DNA of 64,000 bases from Phascolomyces articulosus (GCA_025677815.1 JAIXMP010000005.1:62001-126000); one strand, 5' to 3'; positions 32,258-45,214 are shown, numbered from the stretch's first letter. A program made the numbers and translations. Notes: generated by a model not told the origin, from the sequence alone.

Positions 32258-33721
32258 ATGATTTCTCAACCTGGCTCTCCTGCTCCTACTTCTCCTGCTC
32301 CTGTGGATCAGACCATGGATGAAGCCCCCTCTGTTTCCGCTGTTTCCTCTTCTTCCGTCACTTAACGTTCCCAAGCCGTTGTGGATCGACTTAATGAAAA
32401 GATCGCTTCTCTCGGTGAAAGGCTAGTTGATGATTCCCTTTCGGTTGAAGAAATGACCACTCTCCAAGCTGAATTGGATAGTCGAACAAAACAACTCGAT
32501 ATGCTCTTATCCGCGCAAAGAAAAATGGTTAAGAAAGAAAAAGCTGCCGCCACCTCTGCTCACCAAGAAAAAATCGTTGTCCCTAACAACTTACCTATCC
32601 TCCAATGGACTGGCAATGTTTTTGACAAAAACAAGACCATTTTCTCCTCTATCCAAGACTGTCTCGAGTGCTTTGAGGACATTGTTGATTCATACCGATA
32701 TGACATCAATACTCATTGGCCCCGACTCATCAAGATCATGCTTACTTCTGAACAACGATCCTGGTACCGCGAACATCTCAAGCTCAATGAAGATCGTCCT
32801 TGGTCGTACGCAAAAGAAAAATTGGTAGCTAAGTATGGTTTGGATGATGATGAAAGACAGGCACAATTTTTACGTGATTTAATTGCCATGAAAATGGATC
32901 GTGATGAATCTGTTGCGCATTACACCGACCGCTTCCACAAGTATCGTCGTGAAGCTGGTGTTGAAGATGGCACCGTCATGAATGCTATTTTCATCAACTC
33001 GTTGCTCCCAGAATTGTCCCAACATGTTGCTTTGGCCCAAGTTCACCTTCCAAAACAACAACGGTGTACAATTGACCAAGCTTCCACTTTGGCGCGTCAT
33101 TTGTATTCAAAAGTTGTCCATTCCAAGCACAGCCCACAAGCTGCTGTTGCTTCTACCATGACTGTGGCTTCGTCTGTGTCGAGTTCGTCATCTACTGCTG
33201 CCAAAAAGGACAAGAAACGTGCCTCCAAAGATAAGTACTACAAGTACCATGGTCATGGCCGTCATACAACAGAAGAATGTCGTGTTGCTGCTCGTGGTGT
33301 TGACAAAGATGGTCGCATTACAAAGTCGTCTCCTGGTCCGTCCGCTGTTGCTACTGCTGCCGCTGCTCATGTCAATGAATCAAATGGGCAATGCAAGTGT
33401 TTCTGTTGTGGCTTTATGCCATGGAGCAAAGGGCACAAGTGCAAAGTAAACCACTTGGCAATCCGCTCTGCCACCCTTGCCTCCTCTTCATCATCGGTTT
33501 CTGGCTCCGCACCAGTCACACCGCCAACTTCATCATCTGGTTCTGTACCAGTCTCTACTTCTGCTGCTCCGGCTGCTATTGTGTCTTCCCCTCCGGGTGG
33601 TCAAGATCATGTGGTTTCTTCTTCGCCTTCTGTTTCCTCTCCTCCCATCCCATCATCTTCCGCAGATGATATCGTGATGAATGAGGTTAGTGAAGCCTTA
33701 GACAAGGCATGTTTTAATTGA
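32258..33721 (+). pseudogene. Gag of young gypsy element, one nonsense codon
   Basis: ATG at 32258 opens a Pro/Ser/Ala-rich leader; codon 36 is TAA (32363-32365, between Thr and Arg), after which the frame stays open to TGA at 33719-33721. The core (about 32600-33100) has a Retrotrans_gag look: W-YREHLKL, DRPWSYAKEKLVAKYG, then ESVAHYTDRFHKYRR. A knuckle-like CKCFCCGFMPWSKGHKC follows at 33395-33450. The stop is one C-to-T step from CAA. Protease is in the +1 frame relative to gag at the end of this frame. Confidence 0.85.
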
Positions 33722-36700
33722 TCTTGAAATTTTTGCTTTTATTGATCCAGGCGCAACGTTTTCGTCCACGAAACCACACGTTGTCAAACGCCTTGGACTC
33801 ACTATTGTTCCTTGTTCCGGCAAGATCGACACGGCTATACCTGGTTTAGGTGTAAATAGAATTGGAAAAATAAATAAAATTAAAATCTTACACAATGGAA
33901 TTTCTGTTTATCATGATTTTGAAATTATGGATTTTAATGCTGACGCTGATGTTTCCATTGGCACTGATCTTATGTCTAAAATTGGTATCTATATGGGGGG
34001 TTTAGCTTATTGTTGGTACAAACCTTCTCGTGTTTCCATTCCTGAACCCATTGAATTACCTGAACCTGATAATTCTCCCGCTGGTTCTGAGGATGAGCAT
34101 CAATTATTTCTGAACAAGATCGAACCTTATCTACAGGAAAATATAAATATTCCTCCTTCTCACTTTTGCACTTTACCTGAATCTATCGTATATTTAAACA
34201 TACCTCTGGGCAAAGTCGTCAATCGTAGACAATATCCATTACCTGACAAAATTATTCCTGTTCTTCAACAACAAATTGATGAATGGATGAATGATGGTAT
34301 TATCAAACACGCACCTCCAGGTACACCTTTTAATAATCCTCTTACTTTTGTGCCAAAAAAGGATGCTGAAGGTAATCTTACCAAATTCCGTATTTGTTTA
34401 GATCCTCGCCCTTTGAATTTGTTACTTCCTGATGACAACCATGAGTTACCATTAATTCGTGACATTTTCCACAAAATTAAGAATGCTACAATTTTTACCA
34501 CATTGGATTTGAAAAGTTGTTTTCACAAATTTAAAATTTACGAAAAACATCAGAATCGTACTTCTTTCACTTTTCAAAATCAACAGTATTGTTTCGTTGG
34601 TTCTCCTTTTGGTTTAAAATTCTTATCTTCACACGTACAACGATGCATGCAATCTTTATTCAGTGATCTTCCATATTGTAATATTTATGTTGACGATATC
34701 GTCATCGCCACAAATGGGGATATGAATTTGCACACTCCACACGTACAAGAAGTTTTACGTCATCTTTCAGTGGCTAATCTTGTCATTAACAAAGACAAAT
34801 GTTCATTTGCACAGAAAAGTGTTAGTCTTTTGGGTTTTAATATTCAAGCTGGCTCTATTTCCGTCGACAAAAAGAAACTTACTAATGTTGATGAGTGGCC
34901 GATACCTCTTGATGTTAAAGGCTTACAACGCTTTCTTGGTTATATCAATTATTTACGGGATCACATCCCTGGTGTACAACTTCTCACCAAAAAACTGGAT
35001 GAACTTCGATCCGTCAAAGTTTTATCTAAACACTGGACAAACGAGCATACTACAGCCTTTAATGATATTAAAATGGCATTACAACACGCTCCTGTTCTCA
35101 GTCAAATTGACGAAAGACTTCCCCTTTACCTAGCTACTGATGCTTCTGACACAGGTATTGGATGCGTTCTTTATCAAATCGTCAACAACCAATACCGTTA
35201 CATTGGCTTTATGGGTCGTCAGCTTAATAAGGCAGAAAGATCCTACAGCACTACAAAACGAGAGCTTTTAAGTATTGTGTTTAGTCTTCGCCGCTATCAT
35301 AAAATTTTATGGGGCTGGCCACAGAAATTTACGATCCAATGCGATCATAAGGCACTTACTTTCTTGCACACTCAACCTGTCGCTAATGCAATGATGGTTA
35401 ACTGGTTAGATATTATTTGTGATTATAATTTTACTATTGAATACATTCGTGGTTATGACAATGTCATTCCCGATGCTATTTCACGCCTTTGGTCAACTAC
35501 GAAGAAGCTGGAGGGGGATAATTCAGAGCATATAATCGCTTCTTCTCCATACCTCGGCGACCTTCGACCGTCACACAAGAATAAAAATTCATAAGAAATT
35601 AAAAATTCTTCTTTTTATTCTTCCACCCATTTCCAACGTGCCGCCATTCTTCGCAATGACTACACAGACTTCATGACACCACCTGAAAATGAACGAGAAC
35701 ACCTATTACAACAGGCACATCTCAATGGACATTTTGGTATTGATGCTCTAGTCAACGAAATTCATAGTCAACACATACACTGGACCTCAATTAAAGCTGA
35801 TGCTCAAAATGTGGTTGCTAGTTGTCCTGACTGTCAAAGGTTTACAATTGGAAAACATGGATTTCACCCTTTGCATAGTATCTATGCTGATCAACCTTGG
35901 GATCATATTGGTATTGATACTGGTGATTTTAATTGCACTACTCCACGTGGTAACAACTATGTTTTAGTTATTGTGGATATGTACTCGCGATACACTCTCT
36001 TACGTGCTATTCCTGATAAGACCGCTCTTACTGTTGCAAAAACACTTGTACAAATCTTTGCTGATTTCGGTTTTTGTAAAATCTTACAGAGTGATAGAGG
36101 TACAGAGTTTGCGAATGAAGTTGTTCAACACCTTCTGGAACATTGTGGTATTGACAGTAGATTACTAACACCATACAATCCCAGAGCAAATGGTGGAACA
36201 GAAGTTAAAGTTAAAGCAATGAAAAATATTATTGTTCGACGCCTACATGGTAAAAACGATGATTGGGATCTATTCCTTCCTGCTGCACAACTTAGTATTA
36301 ACAACAAAATTGCAAAGTTACACAACTCCCGTCCCTTTTCCTTGATGTTTGCACGTCAACCCAATTTATGGCAGGATTATAGTCATTTGGATGTACAGGA
36401 AGTGGATGATGAACTACGATTTAACGATAAACGCGAAGAAAACCTGGCTAATATAGTCATTCCCGCAATACGAGATCGTATGACCGCATTGCAAGATGCA
36501 CAGCAAGGAAAATTCTCTAAAAAATTCCGAATTATTAAAGAATTCCCTGTTGGTAGTAAAGTCATGATCTTAAGTATGAATCGTAAATCAAAAACGGATG
36601 CTCGTTATGAGGGACCGTACACAGTGCATGGAAAGAACAAGGGCAATGGTCAATATGTTTTAACTGATCCAACTGGCGCTCTTCTTTCTCGCGATATTCC

Positions 36701-37085
36701 TCCACATCACATTAAATTAATTTCACAAGACACCATCGCCTCTGGTGATGACTTTTACGAAATACAATCTATTGTGGATCATCAAGGTACACCAGGTCAT
36801 TACAAATACCTTGTCAGATGGAAAGGTTATGGTCCTGAAGATGATACATGGGAACCTATCGAGCACTTCAATGACTTAACGCTGATTGAAAAATATTGGC
36901 AACGTCGCAATAACAATAATGGTACTGCTGGTAAACGTACATCACCTCCACGTCTTAATAAAAATAACAATACAGACAATAAGGTTGAACACATACCACA
37001 AACGCCAAAGAAAAGTAAATCGAGCAAACGTGCATTAAATGAGCCACGTCATTCACCTCGTTTTACTAAACGCAGACGCACTTAA
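33720..37085 (+). pseudogene. Pol of young gypsy element: protease, RT, RNase H, integrase, chromodomain
   Basis: One frame of 1122 codons with a single TAA at 35592-35594. Protease starts abruptly with FAFIDPGATFSS, lacking the preceding strand seen in the old copy. Reverse transcriptase has NIYVDDIVIAT (about 34680) and LGFNIQAGSISVDKKK. RNase H shows LATDASDTGIGCVL and FTIQCDHKALTFL. Integrase has the zinc site (H-NG-H ... CPDCQRF) and DDE residues in HIGIDTGDF, LQSDRGTEF and GGTEVKVKAM. The chromodomain YLVRWKGYGPEDDTWEP (about 36810-36860) precedes a basic tail; such domains steer insertion to methylated-histone chromatin. The TAA corresponds to CAA in the old copy. Confidence 0.93.
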
Positions 37086-37228
37086 ACATGTCTTTCTCCA
37101 AAGCTTTTTTATCCCAATAACAGACCCTGGGTTTTTCACTGGAGTTTTATTGACTAGTTACTTCATCTCTGAAGACAGTGTAATGCACAAACTTATCATG
37201 ACGGTTGTTCCAACCTGGTGGGGGGTAA

Positions 37229-37663
37229 TGTTGTATCCAACATACAATGGCTTCACAATAAATAATAATTCTTCATTATTATTATTATTATTACTGTCAT
37301 TCACCCTATATCTCACTTGTGCGGTGATTCTATTTGGATAATTACTTATGTTACACACAGTATTGCACCATCCTCTTTCACATATTGTTAATTATGCTGG
37401 ATCACGCAATCCTTCTAACGATATCATTCATGGTCTACTTAAATATACTGTCCTCATAACACGCAATCCAAATGATGCAATCTATATTCTAATATTACAC
37501 CATAATGTGCAAGTTGTGATAGTCCATCCATGATGAGCACTTTCTTATAAATAGAGAGATTATTTTTTATCTTAATAAACTTCAGTTCATTATTTTCGGG
37601 TCTCGTTGACTTATCTCGTCTCCTTTTATTCTTTTTATTAATTGATTTCTCTCTGATACAACA
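37229..37663 (+). repeat. 3' LTR
   Basis: 435 bp; preceded by the purine tract GGTGGGGGGTAA, the probable plus-strand primer. Confidence 0.95.
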
Positions 37664-38062
37664 ATCAGGAATGTTACATCTGTCCTATATTGAAATGTTA
37701 AGCTTTCTTTAAGCTACAGTAAAATTAAAACAAGCCAGTTCGGTCTTGAGTGAATCAATACTCTTAAAATTTATGTATATGATAAAGAGAAGTATAATTG
37801 ATTGATTTTATTTCAGTTACAAAATAGTGGGGTATTTATATGTTTTCCAATAATTAAATATTTCTATCCTAAGTAACAACATGTGAAGATACTGCAGTTG
37901 CTACGAGATACTGTGGTAATAGGTGAATATCTAATAATAATATAATGTGTTGAATAAGTGATAATTATATTTATAAATATGTTGCTGCGGTTTGTATGTA
38001 TCTCTTGTTAATTGGAAGATACCAAAAGGTAAGATAATCCGATATTGTTGCAGTAACAGTAT

Positions 38063-40550
38063 TTATATATAGAGTTGTTTCGTAGTAATAATGGTAATAA
38101 CTGCAGTTCTTTCTGGGGGGTTACAACGTCTTCTTATCATTAATGATGCACGGTCTTGGCCCTTGTAGATATACTTGTAGACATACTTGATGGATTGAAT
38201 GGAGGTACATATTTCTACATTGATATGACATGCATATTTGGTGGTCAAATATAGATTATATGGTACAACCGATCGATTATCAAGAACAGCTCCATTTTTT
38301 GTCACAGTATCTTGTAGAGAATTTGGCGGTCTTCTGCGATAAGTAGGATAGCCATCATCATTAATGATTATTTCAGGAGAAAAGGACTTGGGATATCCTT
38401 TAGTGCATTGACCATTCTGTGTGCAGGAAGGAGGATGTGGTACATTAGACCCACACAGACTGTGCATTATATTATCTTCAACTATTGCTCTTGCTTCAGG
38501 ATAGCGATCATGGTCTGGCAATTCGGCAGAAACAATACTATCGACTTGCTCCTGGGTCAAGATTTTATCTTCTGTAGATAAAATCAAAAGAATATGACAG
38601 TGTGGGAGACCGCATTTTTGAAATTCAATGGTATGGATGTGCGCCACAACTTTACCAAGTATTTGTCTCTTAGTTAAGTCCGTCATCAATTCCTTTAATT
38701 TCAAGTAGAAAACTCTCGCCACAACATCAGCACGATCAGAGGAACTCTGGCCCAGAAAGATATTATCTTAAATTTCTTTCCATTTTGGATTTGTAGTCAT
38801 CGTAATGAAAAGACATGGCTTGCCTAATAATAATAATTAAATTTTAATATATAGATGATAAATAACTGGCATTGACATGTAATATCATAAATATAATGCA
38901 TTATATATATACCAAACCTCTGAACCAGAGACATCGCATCAAGGTATAATTGGGTATAATGACGTGGTCCACTATAAAAAGAAGATGGGAGGATCTTTCT
39001 TCTTCCAACCTGTGTCATATCATTATCACCCAGTAAGATGGCACCTTGGACGCATCTGTAAAGGTCCGCTCTCAACTTTGATTAATTCAATGAAATATAT
39101 GCTAAGCGATTTGATTCAATCTTAGAATACATATCGACAATAAACTGTTGAAAAAGTCTACCAAATCTATGTCAGTCATTGGCAGTTGAAGTTGAGCGAA
39201 TCATTAAGCGATACTTGTAGAATTGCATAGCTGTAATGCATTTTTCATTATCAACTAATGCAGTTTTTATGGTCCAACCTTCATCAGCTATATAACATAA
39301 TTTAAAAAAGGTAATATCAGTGAAAAAATGAATAACAATATTAGTTTGCTGCAATTTTGTTTAATTTTTTTCTACTACTATATTTACTAACCTTCAGGAA
39401 ACATCAATACATAATGGAGAGCATCATAATGCCGATGTGTTTCACTGATACGGATTAGATTATCAGATGTCGTCTTCAATAGAATGTCCTGACTTGTAGC
39501 CTGTTGCCTGCCATTGCTATCAATAATAAGGATACCCACTTCTGAATCAAGAGGTCGATTATATCGGCATGGATCAGGTACCCCTTCGGCTCTGATAAGC
39601 ATTTCTACTTCTTGCATTAGATTATCCCGAGCTCTGGCAGCCATAGTTTTGAATTGATGGGCAAAGGGCTAACTTGGTGAATCAATCGTTGTAGATAGGC
39701 AAGAACACCTTGATCAATATTCACTGATGGAAAATAGGTACATGTATTGCTAATATGTGCTTGTAACTCTGCGTCTTCATCAGTAGGATCATGAAAATAG
39801 ATTTGGGCAAAAAATAGGGTTTCTCCTTCATTGGCAAATAAACCACCAATATGATGATATACTGAACCATGAATTCGAAAATTGTAGAGGTCAGGACCAC
39901 ATTAAGAATTTGCAACAGAATTGTCTATGTTGACACCCATAGACACAAAGGTCAAAGCATTGTTGTAAGCGCAGATATTTTCACGAAAACGTATTGCTTG
40001 TCGATCTGTTGCAGTAAGCAAATGCGTGAGTGTCGTTGGTAATAGGCAGAGTGGATGAAGTTGAACATCACCTTTTTGGCAACAGAGATTAAATGATGGA
40101 TTAATAGTTAATGAAGCAGATACACGTTCTTGAATGAACATCAATGCACTACAGTAACGACATTCGTGATCCATAGAACTAAGAGAGTAGAGGGTAGGAA
40201 TTGTGTTGTTGCCTTGTGCAATGTTGTGCTATTAAAAGAATGTCATAACGTTAATATGTAAACTTATATATCAAAATAATATATAAATGATTACTAAAGA
40301 AAGAATATATGCTTACAGTAACGGTAGTATTGTCATTGTTATTCTGACTGGTATTGTTAGGATTCATTGGACAATCAGAATGAGAGCGATGACTATGGCC
40401 AAAGTTATAACAGGCAGGGCAACAGGGAGTATCCAACTCCATTTCATTTTGAAGATGGGTGGAGAGACACCTTGGATTAGCTAAGCAATCTCGATGAGTG
40501 ATATGCTGATGACCAACTTGATGACAGTGGCGACAAACGATGGTAGACAT
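38063..40550 (-). pseudogene. Helitron N-terminal zinc region and HUH Rep half
   Basis: Exon 1 (40550-40310) has repeated CHC clusters (VCRHCHQVGHQHITH, CPACYNFGHSHRSH). After an intron the frame gives CRYCSALMFIQE with CCQKGDVQL, then HYDALHYVLMFPEG (39400), an intron, DEGWTIKTALVDNE, an intron near 38930-38825, and GKPCLFITMTTNPKW. The Rep core holds GLPHCHILLIL (HUH) at about 38610 and YVYKYIYKG with the catalytic Tyr and Lys at about 38170. Stops at about 39902 (TAA, expected Gln), 39172 (TGA, expected Trp) and 38768 (TAA) disable it. The protein nicks and joins DNA for rolling-circle transposition. Confidence 0.88.
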
Positions 40551-40792
40551 AGTGAAGAATATATGAGAGTAAATAAATAGTTGGTAATGATCGGTGTATT
40601 ATACAGGAAATATAGGTAAATTGGTAATGAATTGAATGATATTCAAATTTGATCATATTTATATGTTTTGTCTATCTAATGTAATGATGTTATACACTTG
40701 ATTCGTTCTTTATTTTTAATAATCTGGAATACAGAAAAAAGATGAAGAATGGAACATCAAAGAAATAAATTGATTACTAAAAAGGACAATAC

Positions 40793-41228
40793 TGTTGTAT
40801 CAGAGAGAAATCAATCAATAAAAAGAATAAAAGGAGACGAGATAAGTCAACGAGACCCAAAAATAATGAACTGAAGTTTATTAAGATAAAAAATAATCTC
40901 TCTATTTATAAGAAAGTGCTCATCATGGATGGACTATCACAACTTGCACATTATGGTATAATATTAGAATATGGATTGCATCATTTGGATTGTGTGTTAT
41001 GAGGACAGTATATTTAAAGTAGACCATGAGTGATATAGTTAGAAGGATTGCGTGATCCAGCATAATTAACAATATATGAGAGAGGATGGTACAATACTGT
41101 GTGTAACATAAGTAATCATCCAAATAGAATCACCGCACAAGTGAGATATAGGGTGAATGACAGTAATAATAATAATAATAATGAAGAATTATTATTTATT
41201 GTGAAGCCATTGTATGTTAGATACAACA
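40793..41228 (-). repeat. Gypsy LTR, left outer arm of palindrome
   Basis: 436 bp, minus orientation, from TGTTGTATCAGAG to AGATACAACA. Directly joined to CCTTTTATAC of the inner repeat. Flanks do not form a direct duplication. Confidence 0.85.
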
Positions 41229-42364
41229 CCTTTTATACTTTTCGATAAAGTGCTTATTTATAATTATTTATCTATTGTTGGGTACATGTTTATATGAGTC
41301 TATAGAAATGAGGATTGATATTTGTTATTGTTAATTTACACCTTATGCTAAGAGGGTGTTTATTAATTTCTTAATTTCTTATTGTTGAACATTATACCTT
41401 ATTTGGTATACCGTTCTAATTCACACCATTTCATAATAATGGCGTTATTCTATTTTATTTATTATTTATTCTTTTCTTCCTCATTTAAATTTAGATACAC
41501 CTATTTAGCATATTCTTTTTCTATGGATACGACATCTATTTTTTTTTCTTACCATCCATTTCAGTTATAGATTGCACAGCTTCTATTGGATTGTTCACCA
41601 TGGGTGTTTGAATTCTATTTTCACTGGCATTTCGCTTTATGAAAAAAGTAAGTATATGACTTCTAAGTACAAATAATGGGAATTCTCTCTTACATCTCTT
41701 TGGTTTGATAAATGATTACAAATAGTAGCAGCCATTTGATAACAACTATATACAGGAAGCATCTCACATTTGTCATAAGGACAAATCTTTCTATTCTTTT
41801 GTGGTGTTCTTACAGGGGGCATATTTAAAAATAGAGGATAGTTATGTATGTGAAAGAAGATCAAGATGAATATAAAAAGCAAGAGCATGTGTGATATGCT
41901 TTACTTATTAATATTCCACAATAATATTTGTGGTACTCAACACTTTATAGTTTTTTTTTGGGTCATCAAAGCTTCGATCTAAACAAATGACAAAAAGTCT
42001 GTTAAATGCATGGTCAAGTACAAGGTAAGGAATATATACTACTAATCGTTATATATTTTGTCATGTCCATATGAAAAGAATATGCTAAATAGGTGTATCT
42101 AAATTTAAATGAGGAAGAAAAGAATAAATAATAAATAAAATAGAATAACGCCATTATTATGAAATGGTGTGAATTAGAACGGTATACCAAATAAGGTATA
42201 ATGTTCAACAATAAGAAATTAAGAAATTAATAAACACCCTCTTAGCATAAGGTGTAAATTAACAATAACAAATATCAATCCTCATTTCTATAGACTCATA
42301 TAAACATGTACCCAACAATAGATAAATAATTATAAATAAGCACTTTATCGAAAAGTATAAAAGG
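41229..42364. repeat. Inner inverted-repeat element (arms about 305 bp)
   Basis: 41229-41533 (CCTTTTATACTTTTCGATAA...) is repeated in inverted orientation at 42061-42364. A third diverged copy of the arm lies at 55859-56150, so the arm is a dispersed sequence in its own right, perhaps a terminal inverted repeat. The spacer of about 527 bp contains a small minus-strand frame. Confidence 0.75.
41637..41845 (-). CDS. Small cysteine-containing ORF in the palindrome spacer
   Basis: A plausible ATG near 41820 gives MPPVRTPQKNRKICPYDKCE followed by a C...C...H-rich stretch before a stop. Composition is protein-like and the start resembles the MPP/basic start of the gene at 54018. No splice-linked continuation found; it may be the first exon of a lost gene. 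Confidence 0.25.
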
Positions 42365-42798
42365 TGTTGTATCTAACATACAATGGCTTCACAATAAATA
42401 ATAATTCTTCATTATTATTATTATTATTACTGTCATTCACCCTATATCTCACTTGTGCGGTGATTCTATTTGGATGATTACTTATGTTACACACAGTATT
42501 GTACCATCCTCTTTCACATATTGTTAATTATGCTGGATCATGCAATCCTTCTAACGATATTATTCATGGTCTACTTAAATATACTGTCCTCATAACACGC
42601 AATCCAAATGATGCAATCTATATTCTAATATTACACCATAATGTGCAAGTTGTGATAGTCCATCTATGATGAGCACTTTCTTATAAATAGAGAGATTATT
42701 TTTTATCTTAATAAAACTTCAGTTCATTTTTTACAGGTCTCGTTGACTTATCTCATCTCCTTTTATTCTTTTTATTGATTGATTTCTCTGATACAACA
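42365..42798 (+). repeat. Gypsy LTR, right outer arm of palindrome
   Basis: 434 bp, plus orientation. It shares TGTTGTATCTAACATAC with the left LTR (both have TCTAAC where other copies have TCCAAC), showing the two are copies of each other. Confidence 0.85.
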
Positions 42799-43179
42799 AC
42801 AGTATTCTAGAAAGTATTTTTTACAACATCGATTATATATATTATTCATTCTCTAATAGCTTGAATGATGCATGGTAATTTTTTTATAATTGATATTTGT
42901 ATACGCATACTACCTTTAAGCTTTTTTTTTGAAACGACAAACAATACCATATATTATGTTAATATCATCATTTCCATAGTGTTTTTTCACTGTTTCGATA
43001 ACTGTTAGAGGGTATATATATCTGCGAAAGTTATAAATAGTAATTGAAGTAATGGTTTCCATTAAGACGGTAATTGCTTTGTTAATGTTATTGATGATAG
43101 ATGTATATAATATAACTACAAGTAGTTAAGTATTATATAATAAACCTGCGCATAAATAAAATTATCCAATATATACTTA

Positions 43180-44845
43180 TTCCCATTTTCAACCATGTTG
43201 GTAAATTATAGAGGTACATTATGTCTTGCACATGTAGAACAAAAAAGACCATGCTGATGAAACGTTTCCACTTTCCTGACAGTGATGGTCATTTTGGAAG
43301 CTTTAAAGTCACTTCGGCAATTCTGATCATTAGACGGAGGTTGTACTTATTTATACTTATCTACTAACTCATCACCTCCTAAAAAAGTACGTGCGCCTGC
43401 ATGTTTCGTGTCATCTGTGTTACGTTTGCAACGTCGTAACCATATGTTTCCATCAAGTGCAATCCGCATTCCTTGCTATATTATTATATATATAAAAAAT
43501 ATACGTTATGTAGGAACATTGGATCATTTTCTTGTAGTATATCACAAGAAAATATAAATTATATTGTGATAAAAACTTATAACAATCAAGATGACCTACC
43601 TTAGGACATACAGGACACTCATAATCATTTAGATTTATCTGCTTTTCTACTTCATCCTTTATATCCTCATACCCAAAATACGCATTCGATAATGAACGCC
43701 GAATCGTTTCACTATTCTATATATAATATTTATGGAAAAAGGATACTGTAAGTTATCTTTTTTTTGAATAAATACATTTATATTCCTAAACCCTGCATGG
43801 TTTATATATATATACACCGGGAATCTACTCATGTCAGCATATGTATTTGTAAATGCCATAACTGACAGCTGTCATTCCACGTTCAAATGCTCATAAAACT
43901 CAAGATATAGAAATGATATATGGGATGCAATTACTGAATTTGATGGGGTAGCAGGGAAAAGATTGCGATGGATCAATGTTTCATATTCTTTTTTACATTT
44001 ACAAAATCCAATATTCCATTTTTCAATTCCTATAAATTAGTTATAATATAATTTTCTATATTGGTGCTACAAATACTAGGATAATTGAAAATAAATGTCT
44101 ATATGTGTAAATGATAGATCCATTTAAGTATACCTGAAATGAAGACGCAGAGAATAGTTTTGAACACAACATAAGAGGGATCATATTTAGTACATTCTCC
44201 TTTAAAGTACGGTAAAGTCTCCTCTAAATTAGGACCACCTTCATTTCCATCAAATGATATCAATGCAGCAACCAGCTTTCCTAATTCTTGTGACCAAATT
44301 CTTTCAACTCCATCCTGTTTTTCTTAGTATGGTGGTCTGTTTACTGTATTTTCATTGATCCTGAATACCTCCGTATGTTCCTGGATATTCGAGTTGTTAT
44401 AACCATGCCGTTGATTATCCACACTACTTTCATCATTATCTTGGTTCATAAAGTCATTCCCTTCTCCATCATCGATTAGTAAATTAGAAGGCAAACTTGG
44501 CAAAACTATTTATGCATAACACAAGTATGATTAATACTTAAGTATATGCAAAGAACTAAATGCTATTGATGTAAAGATAAACCAGTACCATTGTTATTTT
44601 CTGTGGATAAAGTGTTATTTTCTAATCTAGAACGCTTTTCAACAGTGGAGCTTCCAAAAGTATATTCCTCATCCCCAATGGATTCGAAAGATGCACCTCT
44701 TTTTATCGTGCTGTCGTTGTAGAGTGTACCAGTTCTGTCATATCGAACTTTTACCTCCTTCACATCATTTTGGGAATCGTAAGTGTAAGTACGTTTTTGT
44801 TGTTTTTTTTGAAGATTTATTGTTAGGCATATTCAAGAATAAGTA
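43180..44845 (-). pseudogene. Decayed KDZ (Kyakuja-Dileera-Zisupton) transposase
   Basis: From about 44845 the minus strand reads a basic start, then YTYDSQNDVKEVKVRYDRTG, an acidic region, KLVAALISFDGNEGG, an intron, IEKWNIGFCKCKKEYETLIH, then NLFPATPSN and SFLEFYEHLNVE, YECPVCPK, IALDGNIWLRRCKRN and ETFHQHGLFCSTCARHNVPL near 43215. The Cys-linked LFP-ATP block and ALDGN followed by FCSTCARH are hallmarks of KDZ transposases. Stops (TAG/TAA near 43350, 43865, 44330) and absence of the C-terminal half show decay. Confidence 0.65.
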
Positions 44846-45214
44846 ATAAAAAATATCAATAATATAGTTATTTTTTTATAGAAACAAAAAAGAAGGCAAA
44901 TTAGCCTTCTTATACATAGTGATGGTTTTTAATAGATATTATATTCAGGAGATTCAAGAGACACAGGGGATGAAATTCTAAAAAGATCAAATCTTCTCGT
45001 GGTCCATATAAATTAGGTCCATAAGTATTAGTATACATTATCATAGAGTAATTTATTATTATAATTATTATTAATTCGGATGTTACATTGGACATTATAT
45101 ATTTTTTTATATTCAAGGATGCTCAACATTTTATTACCCATCCCTAACAATAATTATATATTTATTTCAAAAAAACGAAAAAAAAACTAATCTCAAATCA
45201 AAGTATACAAGTTA

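Larger units (their letters stand above)
31742..37663 (+). mobile_element. Young chromodomain Ty3/gypsy retrotransposon (chromovirus)
   Basis: 5922 bp with 435-bp LTRs that differ at one site, flanked on both sides by ATCAG (31737-31741 and 37664-37668), a perfect 5-bp target duplication. It carries gag, protease, reverse transcriptase, RNase H, integrase and a chromodomain, and sits in a non-coding part of the Helitron in opposite orientation. Two nonsense changes and an 80-bp loss at the gag/pol junction suggest it cannot move by itself. Confidence 0.95.
27947..40560 (-). mobile_element. Helitron (RepHel rolling-circle transposon), decayed, with gypsy insertion
   Basis: Minus-strand order is cysteine-rich N-terminus (40.5 kb), HUH Rep (40.2-38.1 kb), a non-coding stretch carrying the 5.9-kb gypsy insertion, PIF1-type helicase (31.1-28.6 kb), and a GC-rich hairpin-bearing 3' end finishing in CTAG followed by T at 27947/27946, which is the canonical Helitron terminus. 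The 5' TC end was not located; the stated upper limit is the start of the first coding exon. Confidence 0.85.

Noticed and set aside
35595..35672. Integrase as a separate gene starting at 35673
   Set aside because: The frame is continuous with the upstream pol frame apart from one TAA, which is CAA in the old copy.
40793..42798. The inverted LTR pair as the ends of one retrotransposon
   Set aside because: LTRs of one element are direct repeats, these are inverted, and no gag or pol lies between them.
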